Shown piece by piece: positions 1-7,948 of a stretch of 64,000 bases of DNA. Below the pieces are notes generated by a model, which ran no database searches, was not told the origin of the DNA, and was given only the letters and a program-made list of their open reading frames with translations. A program made the translations under genes and the position numbers. Source of the DNA: Chromatiaceae bacterium (lineage in GTDB: Bacteria; Pseudomonadota; Gammaproteobacteria; Chromatiales; Chromatiaceae); the NCBI GenBank assembly GCA_024235175.1, contig JACKMX010000005.1:434001-498000 (forward strand), read 5' to 3'. How positions within the stretch are numbered: the first letter of the stretch is position 1; each line of letters starts with the position of its first letter.

Positions 1-429
1 ATGCACAAGAACCTGAAGCAGTACATCATTTCGGATAACGAGGATATCCGTGCTGAGTACAACTCTATCCGGGTTCAGCTGGGCGATGTGCTGCGGCGGC
101 TGGCTGAGGCACGCAACGAACCGGACGATCCCACCAGCATACTGTCGCTGGATGCGATCAAGCTGGAAATGGAGGAGAACGACAGTACCGCCAACGGCAT
201 TCTCGAGGTGCTGATCCGGGAAAACAGGATTACCGCTCCGATGGCGACCTCGCTTATGAATGACTCTGCGTATGCATACGACGTGGCAAAGAATCTTGTG
301 CAGATGGGTGAGGTTCTGTTCGCCAGTCACGATCAGGAAGCACGGGATGTCGCACAGGAACTGGCTCTGGATGACGATGATGCCGAGCAGGTGGCCATGG
401 AGTTGGCTTCGGGCCGCGGCGGTCGGTAA
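1..429 (+). CDS. C-terminal part of a helical PhoU-like protein, possibly of a Na/Pi cotransporter (5' end cut)
   Basis: The reading frame is open from the first base, so the ATG at position 1 is probably an internal methionine of a longer gene. The 142 visible residues are almost all charged amphipathic helix, with a central segment rich in Asn-Asp-Ser-Ala-Tyr around residues 87-92 and a very acidic stretch (DDDD) near residue 125, then a Gly-Arg tail. This resembles from memory the PhoU-like helical tail that follows the membrane part of bacterial Na/Pi cotransporter-family proteins, which would import or export phosphate at the inner membrane. No transmembrane part lies in the window to confirm it. 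It could equally be a stand-alone helical protein. The stop codon is followed about 110 bases later by a terminator-like hairpin. Confidence 0.4.
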   Translation: MHKNLKQYIISDNEDIRAEYNSIRVQLGDVLRRLAEARNEPDDPTSILSLDAIKLEMEENDSTANGILEVLIRENRITAPMATSLMNDSAYAYDVAKNLVQMGEVLFASHDQEARDVAQELALDDDDAEQVAMELASGRGGR

Positions 430-1046
430 CGCGACGGAGAAGCATCCTAAGCTATCTTAAAACGCAACAGAAGTGCCTGTTGCTTTATCGAGGCGGAAAA
501 AATACCGTCGCCTTACTAATGTTGTGATCGTTACTGCGGGCCGGCTTGTCGTAAGATTAGCCGGCCCGTTGCATTGCGCTTGCTGGCAAGAGCTGGGCCC
601 GGGCCAGTTTAAAAGGCCATCATGCGTCCTCCTTTAACCCGGTTATCTTATGACACTACTGAATGCTGCAGGCCTGATGAGGAAGCAAGCTGTAACGGGG
701 AAAGTGAAAACCCGGGTAGGGGATTCGTTCGAAACTTTCTGACTTCGACGGTGGAAGAACAGTGGAAATGTTTCAGTCTATATTATTGCTTCTGGGAGTG
801 GCCGGTTCAAAAAGATTGATCAGACATCACAATACGATTCAAATACCGGCCGTTGTTGACGGGAGGGATTCAGATAAGGCTGAGCAAAGCCACCAGTGAA
901 ATGGTCATTGCAACAAACAGCGCAGGCTTTACAAGTAGAAAAGCGGGAGATTTGTCAACTTTGACTGCGGAGAGTGATTCCATTTTTGAGCTCCTTGTAT
1001 TTAGGACTGGCGGTTTTTCGTTCAGTTGGACCGACTTGAATAGAGA
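430..1046. other. Intergenic spacer without a convincing gene
   Basis: Apart from the hairpin at 538-567, I see no gene with a good ribosome binding site here. A 43-codon frame at 768-899 (start MFQSILLLLG) has a hydrophobic beginning but only a weak upstream purine run and a polar remainder, so I do not call it. Confidence 0.5.
538..567 (+). terminator. Hairpin, possible terminator of the first gene
   Basis: GGGCCGGCT at 538-546 pairs perfectly with AGCCGGCCC at 559-567 around a 12-base loop. A T-run is lacking (GTTGCATTG follows), so Rho-independent termination is only possible. Confidence 0.4.
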
Positions 1047-1271
1047 TCAGGCCTCCAGGATTTCATAGGCTTCTCGCACCAAGCCCAGTTTTTCTTCCCA
1101 CTTGCTGCGACTCTTATCGTCGGTAGCATGTTTCAGCTTTTTGATCAGTTTTTTCTCTTCAGCCTCGAATTGAACCAGGAAGGTTCTTAACGTTTCCCGA
1201 TGCTTCTGCCGACAGTGGGATGTTGCCTCAATAACGGTGTTTAATTCATCTAACAGTTTTTGATATTTCAT
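1047..1271 (-). CDS. Small charged coiled-coil protein, unknown function
   Basis: This 74-residue protein is nearly all Glu, Lys and Leu in heptad-like spacing, with no membrane segment and no metal site (a single Cys near residue 20). An AAGGAAGT ribosome binding site sits five bases before the ATG on the minus strand, which is the main reason to believe the gene. It stands alone: the neighbours on both sides run the other way and are more than 390 bases distant. The composition suggests a soluble helical bundle or oligomeric coiled coil. I do not recognise a family and do not assign a function. Confidence 0.6.
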   Translation of the reverse strand: MKYQKLLDELNTVIEATSHCRQKHRETLRTFLVQFEAEEKKLIKKLKHATDDKSRSKWEEKLGLVREAYEILEA

Positions 1272-1664
1272 CGTTTTACTTCCTTGGTCTGCGAGTTTTT
1301 CAAAGACTCTCCATGGAGTGATGCAGGAAGCGTACCATTATGAAGAAAACGATTAAACGAGAGTTAAATCAGACACATAGAGTAATATCAGAGCCTGTGA
1401 TCAGCGCAGGGAAGGGTGTAACCAATTGAGTGCCAATCAGTATCGAATGTTCCGCTGTCGATGATAAATTCAAAAGAATTCATTGTGTTACGAAGAAATC
1501 CTGGATTGGTTCAGCGGCTGTAACAATCTATTTCGTTACACATATTTGGAATGTGATGTGTAAGCTGGGATGCGGACTTTTCTGGATGAAAGTTTCTATA
1601 GGGGAATGTTTTCGCTATTGTATCCAGCTGCTGCTTGGTGCTGATTGCCTGAACGGAGGACGAG
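1272..1664. other. Intergenic spacer with short inverted repeat
   Basis: The only structure seen is TGTAAC (1519-1524) facing GTTACA (1535-1540) across a ten-base loop, about 125 bases before the next gene. An 84-codon frame at 1430-1684 runs into the following gene, has no ribosome binding site and an amino-acid mix unlike the neighbours, so it is not called. Confidence 0.4.
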
Positions 1665-2186
1665 ATGATATTCGCACTTGGTGACGACCGGGTTGAAATG
1701 GTTGGTGAGGGTCAGTATGTGGCGCCAGGTGCAATGCTGATCGGCAAGGTGGTGCTAATGGGTCAGGCCAGCGTCTGGTTCAATGCAGTGCTGCGCGGCG
1801 ACAATGAACCTATCACCATTGGCGAGTGCAGCAACGTGCAGGACGGCTGTGTATTGCATACCGATCCCGGTTATCCACTGTCGCTTGGGCGTGGAGTTAC
1901 CGTCGGTCATCTGGCAATGCTGCACGGATGCGAAGTTGGTGACAATACGCTGATCGGTATCAATGCGGTGGTGCTCAATGGCGCCAAAATCGGCCGCAAC
2001 TGTATTATCGGAGCCAACACGCTGGTTGGAGAAGGAAAGGAGATACCGGACAACTCGCTGGTGCTCGGTACCCCTGGCGCCGTTGTGCGGAAATTGGACG
2101 AATCGGCTGTGTCTCGTATTCAGAAAACGGCGCTTGTATATGTTGAAAAGTCGCTGCGTTACAATACACGGCTTCGATCCCAATAG
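1665..2186 (+). CDS. Gamma-carbonic anhydrase family hexapeptide protein
   Basis: The 173 residues form a left-handed beta helix of hexapeptide repeats (many [LIV]-G-x4 steps), as in the YrdA/CaiE/PaaY group. The three histidines that bind zinc at the trimer interface in this family are in place: H65 (in LHTD), H82 (in VGH) and H87 (in MLHG). The R44-D46 pair (LRGDNE) and Q59-D60 typical of the active site are also present, so catalysis of CO2 hydration is possible, although many family members show weak or no activity. The start is supported by a GGAGG ribosome binding site six bases upstream. The next gene follows after 17 bases, which suggests co-transcription. The cellular role cannot be fixed from sequence. 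Confidence 0.9.
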   Translation: MIFALGDDRVEMVGEGQYVAPGAMLIGKVVLMGQASVWFNAVLRGDNEPITIGECSNVQDGCVLHTDPGYPLSLGRGVTVGHLAMLHGCEVGDNTLIGINAVVLNGAKIGRNCIIGANTLVGEGKEIPDNSLVLGTPGAVVRKLDESAVSRIQKTALVYVEKSLRYNTRLRSQ

Positions 2187-2203
2187 CCCACTGTCTAGTC
2201 CCG

Positions 2204-2791
2204 ATGATTCCAGCTGACCCGTTTTCCGTGGCCTTTTCGTCGTTCACACTGATTTCGCTGGCTGAGTTGGGCGACAAGAGCCAGCTGGTCTGCATGACGC
2301 TTGCTGCGCGCCATCGCCATTGGCCGGTGATACTGGGTGCGGTATCTGCATTTATTATACTCAATACGCTGGCAGTGCTATTTGGCGCCGGTGTTGCATC
2401 CTGGGTCCCGGAAAGAGTGACAGCAGGGGTGGTCGCACTTCTGTTCGGGGTATTTGGCGTTCTTGCGCTGAGGGCCAAGGATGCTGCTGCTGAAGATTCA
2501 GTGGCTGAACGTCCGGGGCACGGGATATTCTTTACAACACTGACTCTGATCTTTGTGGCCGAGTTTGGCGATAAGACACAGATCGCAGTTGCAGGCCTTG
2601 CCGGAAGTATGGCGTCTGTGCCCGTATGGATAGGAGCAACGAGCGCGCTCGCACTGGTTTCTATTCTTGGCGTGTGGGCTGGCCGTACGCTGCTGCAACG
2701 TCTACCGATTGCCTGGCTGCATCGACTCGGCGGAGGAATCTTTCTGCTGTTTGCTCTTCTGGCGGCATGGCGGGCGTTGAGTTTGGACTAA
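2204..2791 (+). CDS. UPF0016/GDT1 family cation exporter, probably manganese
   Basis: An inner-membrane protein of 195 residues with six predicted membrane helices in two pseudo-symmetric halves. Each half carries the family signature E-x-G-D-K-[ST]: E21-L-G-D-K-S and E120-F-G-D-K-T, the acidic residues that line the ion path in the TMEM165/Gdt1/MneA family. Members export Mn2+ (or Ca2+) in exchange for protons. The halves are joined by a charged loop near residues 90-106. It lies 17 bases after the carbonic-anhydrase-fold gene and 60 bases before the DmeF-type pump. The spacing fits one transcription unit, and two of the three genes handle divalent metals. No manganese riboswitch is visible upstream. 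The ATG has no clear ribosome binding site, consistent with translational coupling. Confidence 0.88.
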   Translation: MIPADPFSVAFSSFTLISLAELGDKSQLVCMTLAARHRHWPVILGAVSAFIILNTLAVLFGAGVASWVPERVTAGVVALLFGVFGVLALRAKDAAAEDSVAERPGHGIFFTTLTLIFVAEFGDKTQIAVAGLAGSMASVPVWIGATSALALVSILGVWAGRTLLQRLPIAWLHRLGGGIFLLFALLAAWRALSLD

Positions 2792-2851
2792 CCTGGAATC
2801 GCAAAACGCCAACTGCTATTCAGCTTGGACCATCACTTCGGAACAGTATAT

Positions 2852-3808
2852 ATGCATCTACACACACTCGAAAAACTGCAACATAGTCACAGTTTTTCAA
2901 GTTCGAACGAAAAAGGGGAGAGGCGTACCCGGTACGTACTCTTGCTCACCGCTGTCACTATGGTCGTGGAGATTATTGCCGGAAGCCTGTTCGGCTCAAT
3001 GGCGTTGCTGGCTGACGGCTGGCATATGGGAACCCATGTGGCCGCCTTCATGATCACGATCTATGCTTATCAATACGCTAACAAACATGCTGAAAACCCG
3101 GAATACTCGTTTGGAACCGGAAAAGTCAGTGTACTGGGAGGATTCACCAGTGCGGTCACACTTGCCGTTGTCGCGCTTGTGATGCTGCTCGAATCCACAC
3201 AGCGGATATTGGATCCGCATCCCATCCAGTTCAATGAGGCAATTGCAGTCGCCAGCCTGGGCCTGTTTATCAATGTTGTCAGTGCACTTTTGCTGAAAGA
3301 TGAACATCACCATCACCATGACGATCATGCCGGAGAGCACCATCATCACCATCATGATCATAATCTGAGAGCGGCATATTTCCACGTTTTAGCCGATGCG
3401 CTGACATCACTGCTTGCGATATTGGCGCTGGTTTCGGGTAAGTATTTCGGCTGGAACTGGATGGATCCGGTGATGGGAATTGTCGGATCAATCATTATTG
3501 CGCGCTGGTCCTATGGGCTGATGAAGCAGAGTGCTCCGATACTGCTGGATGCCAGTATCGAGGAGAAATATCAGTCCGCAATAAGGGCGGCTGTTGAGCA
3601 GGATTCGGATAACAGAATAGCCGATATGCACGTTTGGCGGGTCGGCGCCAATCATTACGCAGCCATTATCTCTTTGGTTACACACCACCCCAAGCCGACC
3701 GAGTATTACAAGGATCTGCTGCATGGATTCAAAAAGCTCTCGCATGTGACAGTTGAGGTGAATCTCTGTGCGGGAGAGCCTTGTATGGAGCCTGGAACAG
3801 ATCAATAG
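2852..3808 (+). CDS. dmeF: CDF family divalent metal efflux pump, DmeF type
   Basis: A cation diffusion facilitator of 318 residues that exchanges cytosolic Co2+/Ni2+ (or Zn2+) for protons. After an N-terminal LEKLQHSHSF stretch typical of DmeF, six membrane helices follow. The metal site of the CDF fold is visible as D55/H58 in helix 2 (ADGWHMGTH) and H178/D182 in helix 5 (HVLADA). Between helices 4 and 5 lies a His-rich loop (about residues 150-170) with runs of five and six histidines. A C-terminal cytosolic domain (DMHVWRVG) completes the protein. A longer frame begins at TTG 2825, but family starts resemble the ATG at 2852, which I chose. It follows a second metal exporter by 60 bases. 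The exact metal cannot be read from sequence. Confidence 0.85.
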   Translation: MHLHTLEKLQHSHSFSSSNEKGERRTRYVLLLTAVTMVVEIIAGSLFGSMALLADGWHMGTHVAAFMITIYAYQYANKHAENPEYSFGTGKVSVLGGFTSAVTLAVVALVMLLESTQRILDPHPIQFNEAIAVASLGLFINVVSALLLKDEHHHHHDDHAGEHHHHHHDHNLRAAYFHVLADALTSLLAILALVSGKYFGWNWMDPVMGIVGSIIIARWSYGLMKQSAPILLDASIEEKYQSAIRAAVEQDSDNRIADMHVWRVGANHYAAIISLVTHHPKPTEYYKDLLHGFKKLSHVTVEVNLCAGEPCMEPGTDQ

Positions 3809-3970
3809 TGTCCTCAGTCGTGTCGTTCATTCCCGGATTGGATTGATCCGGAGAAGCTAACGGGTAGACGAGACGATCCCGCTTCGGTATTTATCTGGCA
3901 ACTACTTATACGCTATGGGTTAATAAGAAGGGTGCGTCGGATTAGTCATAGCACAATGCGATGACAGGCT

Positions 3971-4055
3971 GTAGTGGCTGAGGGCCAAGAGTTTAGGAAA
4001 AACCGATCGAAGCTCCTCTTAATCCTCGGCCCTTGGCCCTAGGCCCTAGGCCCTC
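3971..4055. repeat. GGGCC-heptamer intergenic repeat element, copy 1
   Basis: The element starts GTAGTGGCTGAGGGCCA and ends in four tandem heptamers on the plus strand: GGCCCTT (4028), GGCCCTA (4035), GGCCCTA (4042), GGCCCTC (4049). The GGGCCAAG at 3982-3989 is the inverse of CTTGGCCC at 4032-4039, so the ends can pair. A related copy is at 45102-45134. Confidence 0.55.
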
Positions 4056-4132
4056 ATTTGAATCTACCGTTCAATCCAAATGAGTTCACTATGGACCGGG
4101 CGAGTAGTTACTCGGTCAGTTAATTGCCGAAT

Positions 4133-4162
4133 CTTGACATTTGGTGGGTACACCGCAATATG
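4133..4162 (+). promoter_or_regulatory. Candidate htpX promoter, sigma-70 or heat-shock sigma-32 type
   Basis: TTGACA at 4134-4139 is a perfect -35 box but its -10 (AATATG, 17 bases on) is poor. Read as sigma-32, CTTGAC (4133) is followed after 14 bases by CCGCAATAT (4153-4161), loosely like the heat-shock -10. The downstream gene is a known heat-shock protease in other bacteria. Confidence 0.35.
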
Positions 4163-4198
4163 TCAGGTAAATCCAGCAATCGCATACGGTGAACAGTC

Positions 4199-5074
4199 AT
4201 GTTAAGAATCGGTCTTTTTCTGGCCACAAATCTGGCGATCATGTTGTTGATCAGCATAGTATTTCAGGTGTTGGGTATAGAGGGGATACTGGCAGCGAAC
4301 GGTGTGGACCTTAACATTCAGGCGCTGCTGTTGATGTCGGGTCTGATTGGCTTCAGTGGCTCCATTATTTCGCTGCTGATGTCCAAATGGATGGCGAAGC
4401 GTTCGATGGGTGTGCATATCATCGACAATCCCTCCAATTCAACAGAGTCCTGGCTGCTGGCGACAGTGCAGCGCCAGGCGGAAAAGGCAGGCATCGGCAT
4501 GCCGGAAGTGGGTATTTTCGATTCGCCAACACCGAATGCCTTTGCCACCGGTGCCAACAAAAACAGTGCATTGGTTGCAGTAAGCAGCGGTCTGCTGCAG
4601 CAGATGGACCGCGGCGAGGTGGAAGCGGTTCTGGGTCATGAAGTCTCCCATGTCAGCAATGGTGATATGGTGACGTTGACGCTGATTCAGGGCGTGGTAA
4701 ACACCTTTGTCATTTTTTTCTCGCGCATATTGGGGCACTTTGTCGACCGGGTCCTATTCAAAAACGAACGGGGAATGGGAATGGGATACTTTCTCGGCTC
4801 TATAGTGGGGCAGATCGTTTTCTCCCTGCTGGCGAATATCATCGTAGCCTGGTTCTCACGCCAGCGTGAATTCCGCGCCGATAGCGGAGGTGCTGATCTT
4901 GCGGGTCGCAGTAAGATGATCGGTGCGCTGAGGCGCCTGCAGTATGCGCAGGCACCACAACCATTGCCGAATGAGTTCGCCGCGTTTGGAATCAGCGGCG
5001 GTGGTTTGAAAGAGTTGTTCAGCACCCATCCGCCGTTGGAGGTTCGTATCCGGGCACTGGAGTCCGGTCGCTAA
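4199..5074 (+). CDS. htpX: Membrane zinc protease HtpX
   Basis: HtpX is an inner-membrane M48 metalloprotease that helps FtsH clear misfolded membrane proteins under heat or envelope stress. The 291 residues match the usual length. Two N-terminal membrane helices (about 4-24 and 41-62) precede the zinc site H147-E148-x-x-H151, with the third ligand E224 in the sequence SRQREFRADSGGA. Two more hydrophobic segments lie at about 160-180 and 197-218. The C-terminus LFSTHPPLEVRIRAL is the usual HtpX ending. The ATG is preceded by GGTGA at a suitable distance. The gene has its own spacer and a possible sigma-32 promoter. The following small gene starts 63 bases downstream on the same strand and could be co-transcribed. 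Confidence 0.96.
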   Translation: MLRIGLFLATNLAIMLLISIVFQVLGIEGILAANGVDLNIQALLLMSGLIGFSGSIISLLMSKWMAKRSMGVHIIDNPSNSTESWLLATVQRQAEKAGIGMPEVGIFDSPTPNAFATGANKNSALVAVSSGLLQQMDRGEVEAVLGHEVSHVSNGDMVTLTLIQGVVNTFVIFFSRILGHFVDRVLFKNERGMGMGYFLGSIVGQIVFSLLANIIVAWFSRQREFRADSGGADLAGRSKMIGALRRLQYAQAPQPLPNEFAAFGISGGGLKELFSTHPPLEVRIRALESGR

Positions 5075-5137
5075 CCAAGTTGACCACAGGGCAATGGGTG
5101 GGTATGAAGATGGGGCCCTGTCCATGAAGAGGATCCG

Positions 5138-5554
5138 ATGAATCCCGGTTACCTTTATCTTGAGACCCATGCCGATCATCCCGGGCTTGTGCGCTGTCTG
5201 ACACTGGATCGTATGCCGGTGAAGGAGGGGAAATCGGGGGCGGCGGTCCGCTATATCGCCCGTTTCACCGATATCGATGCGGCACAGATGCACGTTCAGA
5301 ACTCACTACGCCGCTCGCTGGTGGATATAGACGAGCATATGTACCGAGTGGATCTTGCAACCGCCGTGGCCGCAGTCGAAGCGGATGGACTGAGACACGA
5401 GAAGGTGTGGATGGACGATAACCTGAACAGCGCAGAGGTCAAGTCACTGACTGACGGTTACCGATCAAAACGTCGGCGTCAGGATGCCATCTGGCGCTTT
5501 GTGGGCATGCTGGCACTGTTGCTTTTTTTGCTGGGTCTGCTGGGAGTTTTTTAG
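5138..5554 (+). CDS. Membrane-anchored protein with a degenerate T5orf172/GIY-YIG-like domain
   Basis: This 138-residue protein has two parts. Residues 3-85 start with GYLYLETHADHPGLVR and end with EHMYRVDLATAVAAVEA, an arrangement close to the T5orf172 branch of GIY-YIG nucleases (GYVY...PGLVKIG at the front, E-x-F-x-V plus helix at the back). The second GIY-YIG strand is eroded (LVRCLTL), and the helix that should carry the catalytic Glu reads AAQMHVQNSL, so nuclease activity is doubtful. Residues 118-137 form one strongly hydrophobic helix at the extreme C-terminus, preceded by the basic run RSKRRRQ: a tail anchor with the head in the cytosol. A GAGGA ribosome binding site supports the start. 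It follows htpX by 63 bases. I know of no established function; the domain call is from pattern memory. Confidence 0.65.
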   Translation: MNPGYLYLETHADHPGLVRCLTLDRMPVKEGKSGAAVRYIARFTDIDAAQMHVQNSLRRSLVDIDEHMYRVDLATAVAAVEADGLRHEKVWMDDNLNSAEVKSLTDGYRSKRRRQDAIWRFVGMLALLLFLLGLLGVF

Positions 5555-5563
5555 TGGATGGAT

Positions 5564-6181
5564 TCAGATGGCCTCAACCGATCTGTAGGTCAGATTGATT
5601 CGTGGCCCGACCGGTTTCCGGGTTTTGGGTATCTGATGCATCCAATAATGCTGAAGTGACCCTCCCATAAGCAACAGCGAGTTGTCCGGCAGATCCATAT
5701 CTATTCTGGCACGGGATTTATCAAACCGGTGCCTCAGCTGAAAACGCCTCACCTGGCCCAGACTGAGCGAAGCAATGAACGGATTCTTCCCCAACTCCGG
5801 CTCATCGTCCGCGTGCCATGCCACGCTGTCCTGTCCGTCCCTGTAGAGATTGGCCAGTACGCTGTTGAAGTTATGATCGGAGTACTGTTCGATAAGCTCC
5901 TTAATCCGGATAAGCGGATCTATCCAGGGAAGCGCTTGAAAACGGGTTCCTGAATAGCGGTAATTGGCGTTCGTATCCCCATACCAGGCGTTTAGTCTGG
6001 GAATGTGGATCAATTTTCCGGCTATCCTGATGCGGCTCTGCTCCCATTTAATGGAGTTTGTCAGCTGATCCATCAGTGAACGGTGAACCGCTTCCGGCAG
6101 AAAATTGCTGATCAGATTTAAACTGCCGTCCGGAATACGCCAGTGGCAACTGCTCTCCTGTGGGAACAGTTCCGGTTGCAC
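5564..6181 (-). CDS. alkB: AlkB-type 2-oxoglutarate/Fe(II) dioxygenase
   Basis: A likely alkylation-repair enzyme that oxidatively removes methyl groups from damaged bases in DNA or RNA. The iron ligands appear as H-x-D in WHADDE and the distal His in MHQIPKT. The 2-oxoglutarate clasp R-x-N-x-T-x-R is visible as RINLTYRS near the C-terminus, and NAWYGD..YRYSG is the usual substrate-side region. The frame can be extended to a TTG at 6229 inside the upstream sir2 gene. The GTG at 6181 gives MQPELFPQE, the common AlkB beginning, and starts five bases after the sir2 stop, so I prefer it (205 residues). This spacing implies translation coupled to the Sir2 gene. It is closer to the short ALKBH2-like branch than to E. 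coli AlkB. Confidence 0.88.
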   Translation of the reverse strand: MQPELFPQESSCHWRIPDGSLNLISNFLPEAVHRSLMDQLTNSIKWEQSRIRIAGKLIHIPRLNAWYGDTNANYRYSGTRFQALPWIDPLIRIKELIEQYSDHNFNSVLANLYRDGQDSVAWHADDEPELGKNPFIASLSLGQVRRFQLRHRFDKSRARIDMDLPDNSLLLMGGSLQHYWMHQIPKTRKPVGPRINLTYRSVEAI

Positions 6182-6186
6182 GAATG

Positions 6187-7017
6187 TCAGGCCAACAGCG
6201 CCAGCAGCTGCGGAAGTGCGACGGCGCAAGTTGCCGCGACCTTAAGATTCAGCATATCGTCGGCACGGGTCCGGCCGAGATTGACAGCGCTGATCGGCAG
6301 TCCAAGGCGTTTCGCTTCGCGACAGAATCTGAACCCCGAGTAGACCATCAAAGACGAGCCTACGACAAGCAAACCGTCTGAATCGTGCAGTCTGTCCATG
6401 CTGAAGCGCACTCTCTCCACAGGTACGTTTTCACCGTAAAATACCACGTCAGGTTTAAGTATGCCGCCGCACTCATCGCAGCCAATGAGCTTCATTCGGG
6501 AAAAATCCGCGTTCTCCAGCAGCGCATCACCATCCGGAGCCTGTTCAGCCTGCAACCGAACGAAATCCGGATTCCTAGCCTCCAGTTTGCCTTGCAATTC
6601 GCTGCGGGAAATAATTTTCTGACAGGTAAGGCAGATGACACGATCAAGCCGGCCGTGGAGATCTGTCACACGCAGGCTGCCGGCCTGTTGATGCAATCCG
6701 TCCACGTTCTGGGTAACCAGGTGGTGCACATGACCCATTTTTTCCATCTCGGCCAATGCCCGATGAGCTGCATTCGGTGCTGCACCACTGAAGTGGCGCC
6801 AGCCGACAAGACTGCGTGACCAGTAGCGTTTTCTGGTCTGCTCGTCCTTTATAAAGTCCGCACCCTGAATCGGTTGCCTGCCTTTCCAGTCACCATTTTC
6901 GTCACGATACCCGGGAATGCCGGACTCAGTGCTGACACCAGCACCGGTCAGCACGAACAGTCTTGGGTGTTCGCTGATAAATGCGGCAAGCCGTTTGAGA
7001 GTGTCGCTAAAATTCAT
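6187..7017 (-). CDS. Sir2 family NAD-dependent protein deacylase
   Basis: The 276-residue protein carries the sirtuin core: GAGVSTESGIPGYRD (about 25-39) and TQNVDGLH (about 102-109) bind NAD, and H121 in DLHG is the catalytic base. Two cysteine pairs (C129/C132 and a later CDEC) form the zinc ribbon. VVGSSLMVYSG and NLGRTRAD are the usual C-terminal NAD contacts. Sirtuins remove acyl groups from lysines, releasing nicotinamide and O-acyl-ADP-ribose. The insert between the cysteine pairs is longer than in E. coli CobB, as in the SIR2_2-like group found beside diverse genes in proteobacteria. The next gene, an AlkB homologue, begins five bases after the stop, so the two are probably one operon. 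Confidence 0.93.
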   Translation of the reverse strand: MNFSDTLKRLAAFISEHPRLFVLTGAGVSTESGIPGYRDENGDWKGRQPIQGADFIKDEQTRKRYWSRSLVGWRHFSGAAPNAAHRALAEMEKMGHVHHLVTQNVDGLHQQAGSLRVTDLHGRLDRVICLTCQKIISRSELQGKLEARNPDFVRLQAEQAPDGDALLENADFSRMKLIGCDECGGILKPDVVFYGENVPVERVRFSMDRLHDSDGLLVVGSSLMVYSGFRFCREAKRLGLPISAVNLGRTRADDMLNLKVAATCAVALPQLLALLA

Positions 7018-7243
7018 CGTCGATTTACTATCAGGATATCAACCAACTTTATCATGTGGAATGGAAAATCCGGAATCTATTTGCCTTTCAGCTAGGCCGA
7101 ATATGGATGTTGCCAGGGTTTATTGTCGTTTGATCTGCAATCCGTTCAACGAAACGGTATGGGATAGGTTGGAGCTTAGACTGCGAAATGGATCCCAATC
7201 CGATATACTGGGCCCTCGGTAATTTCCGTAGAGAGCCACCATC

Positions 7244-7909
7244 ATGCCATTGCTTCCGCATATAGAAATAGAACCGCAGTCACCAGCTGACGCATCTGTC
7301 ATCTGGCTGCATGGACTGGGGGCGGATGGGCATGACTTCGAACCGATTGTTCCCGAACTGGGCCTTCCGACCAATGCAGCAATACGTTTTATTTTTCCTC
7401 ATGCCCCGGCGATTCCGGTGACCATCAATGGGGGCTATGTGATGCCCGCCTGGTACGATATTCTGGATATCAGTCTCGACCGTAAGGTCGACATGGCACA
7501 ATTGAAGAGCTCAGCGGATGCAGTCTGCAGGCTTATCGATAGGGAAGTGGAGCGGGGAGTGGATAGCACAAAAATCGTTGTGGCCGGTTTCTCTCAGGGT
7601 GGTGCGGTGGCGATACAGGCGGTATTGACTTATCCCAGGCGGCTGGCCGGATTGCTGGGCTTATCGACCTATTTTGCCACTGCAGAGAATATTCAGCCGA
7701 ATCCGATAAATGCCGGCCTGCCCGTAAAAATCTGCCATGGAACGGCAGACCCGATGGTGCCCGAACAGATCGGCCGCAAAGGATACGAAAAATTACGGGA
7801 GATGGGCTACGATGCTGAGTATAAAACCTATCCCATAGAGCATAACGTCTGTATGGAAGAGATAGCGGATATCGCGCTTTGGTTCAGGAGCGTTCTGTCA
7901 ATCGAATGA
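7244..7909 (+). CDS. Alpha/beta-hydrolase carboxylesterase (phospholipase/carboxylesterase family)
   Basis: A 221-residue esterase of the Pseudomonas EstB / acyl-protein-thioesterase type. The catalytic triad is visible: S117 in GFSQGG, D169 in HGTADPMV and H200 in IEHNVC. The oxyanion region WLHGLGADGHDF near the N-terminus is also typical. The length matches the family and no signal peptide is seen, so the enzyme is cytosolic. The family hydrolyses short acyl esters and some lysophospholipids; the physiological substrate is unknown. It is a single gene with its own terminator-like hairpin directly at the stop, facing the coiled-coil gene that runs the other way. Confidence 0.93.
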   Translation: MPLLPHIEIEPQSPADASVIWLHGLGADGHDFEPIVPELGLPTNAAIRFIFPHAPAIPVTINGGYVMPAWYDILDISLDRKVDMAQLKSSADAVCRLIDREVERGVDSTKIVVAGFSQGGAVAIQAVLTYPRRLAGLLGLSTYFATAENIQPNPINAGLPVKICHGTADPMVPEQIGRKGYEKLREMGYDAEYKTYPIEHNVCMEEIADIALWFRSVLSIE

Positions 7910-7944
7910 GAGTGGCACTCCATCGCCGCTCTCCGGCCTTTTTT
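7908..7944 (+). terminator. Rho-independent terminator after the esterase gene
   Basis: GAGAGTGG (7908-7915) pairs with CCGCTCTC (7926-7933, one G-T wobble) and a run of six T follows at 7939-7944. It overlaps the stop codon of the esterase gene and separates it from the convergent gene beyond. Confidence 0.55.
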
Positions 7945-7948
7945 CATG

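Larger units (their letters stand above)
3809..4198. other. Spacer between dmeF and htpX with repeat element and hairpins
   Basis: No gene is seen. The spacer holds the GGGCC-heptamer element at 3971-4055, then a hairpin of CATTTGAAT (4055-4063) with ATCCAAATG (4074-4082, one mismatch), a CGAGTA/TACTCG palindrome at 4101-4114, and the putative htpX promoter. Confidence 0.6.

Noticed and set aside
622..1068. Plus-strand frames of 65 and 71 codons (622-819, 853-1068) and a 43-codon frame at 768-899
   Set aside because: No good ribosome binding site, unusual amino-acid mix, and the frames overlap each other; the 43-codon frame has a short hydrophobic start only.
1430..1684. 84-codon frame before the carbonic-anhydrase-fold gene
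   Set aside because: It overlaps the true start region with its GGAGG site and has no ribosome binding site of its own.
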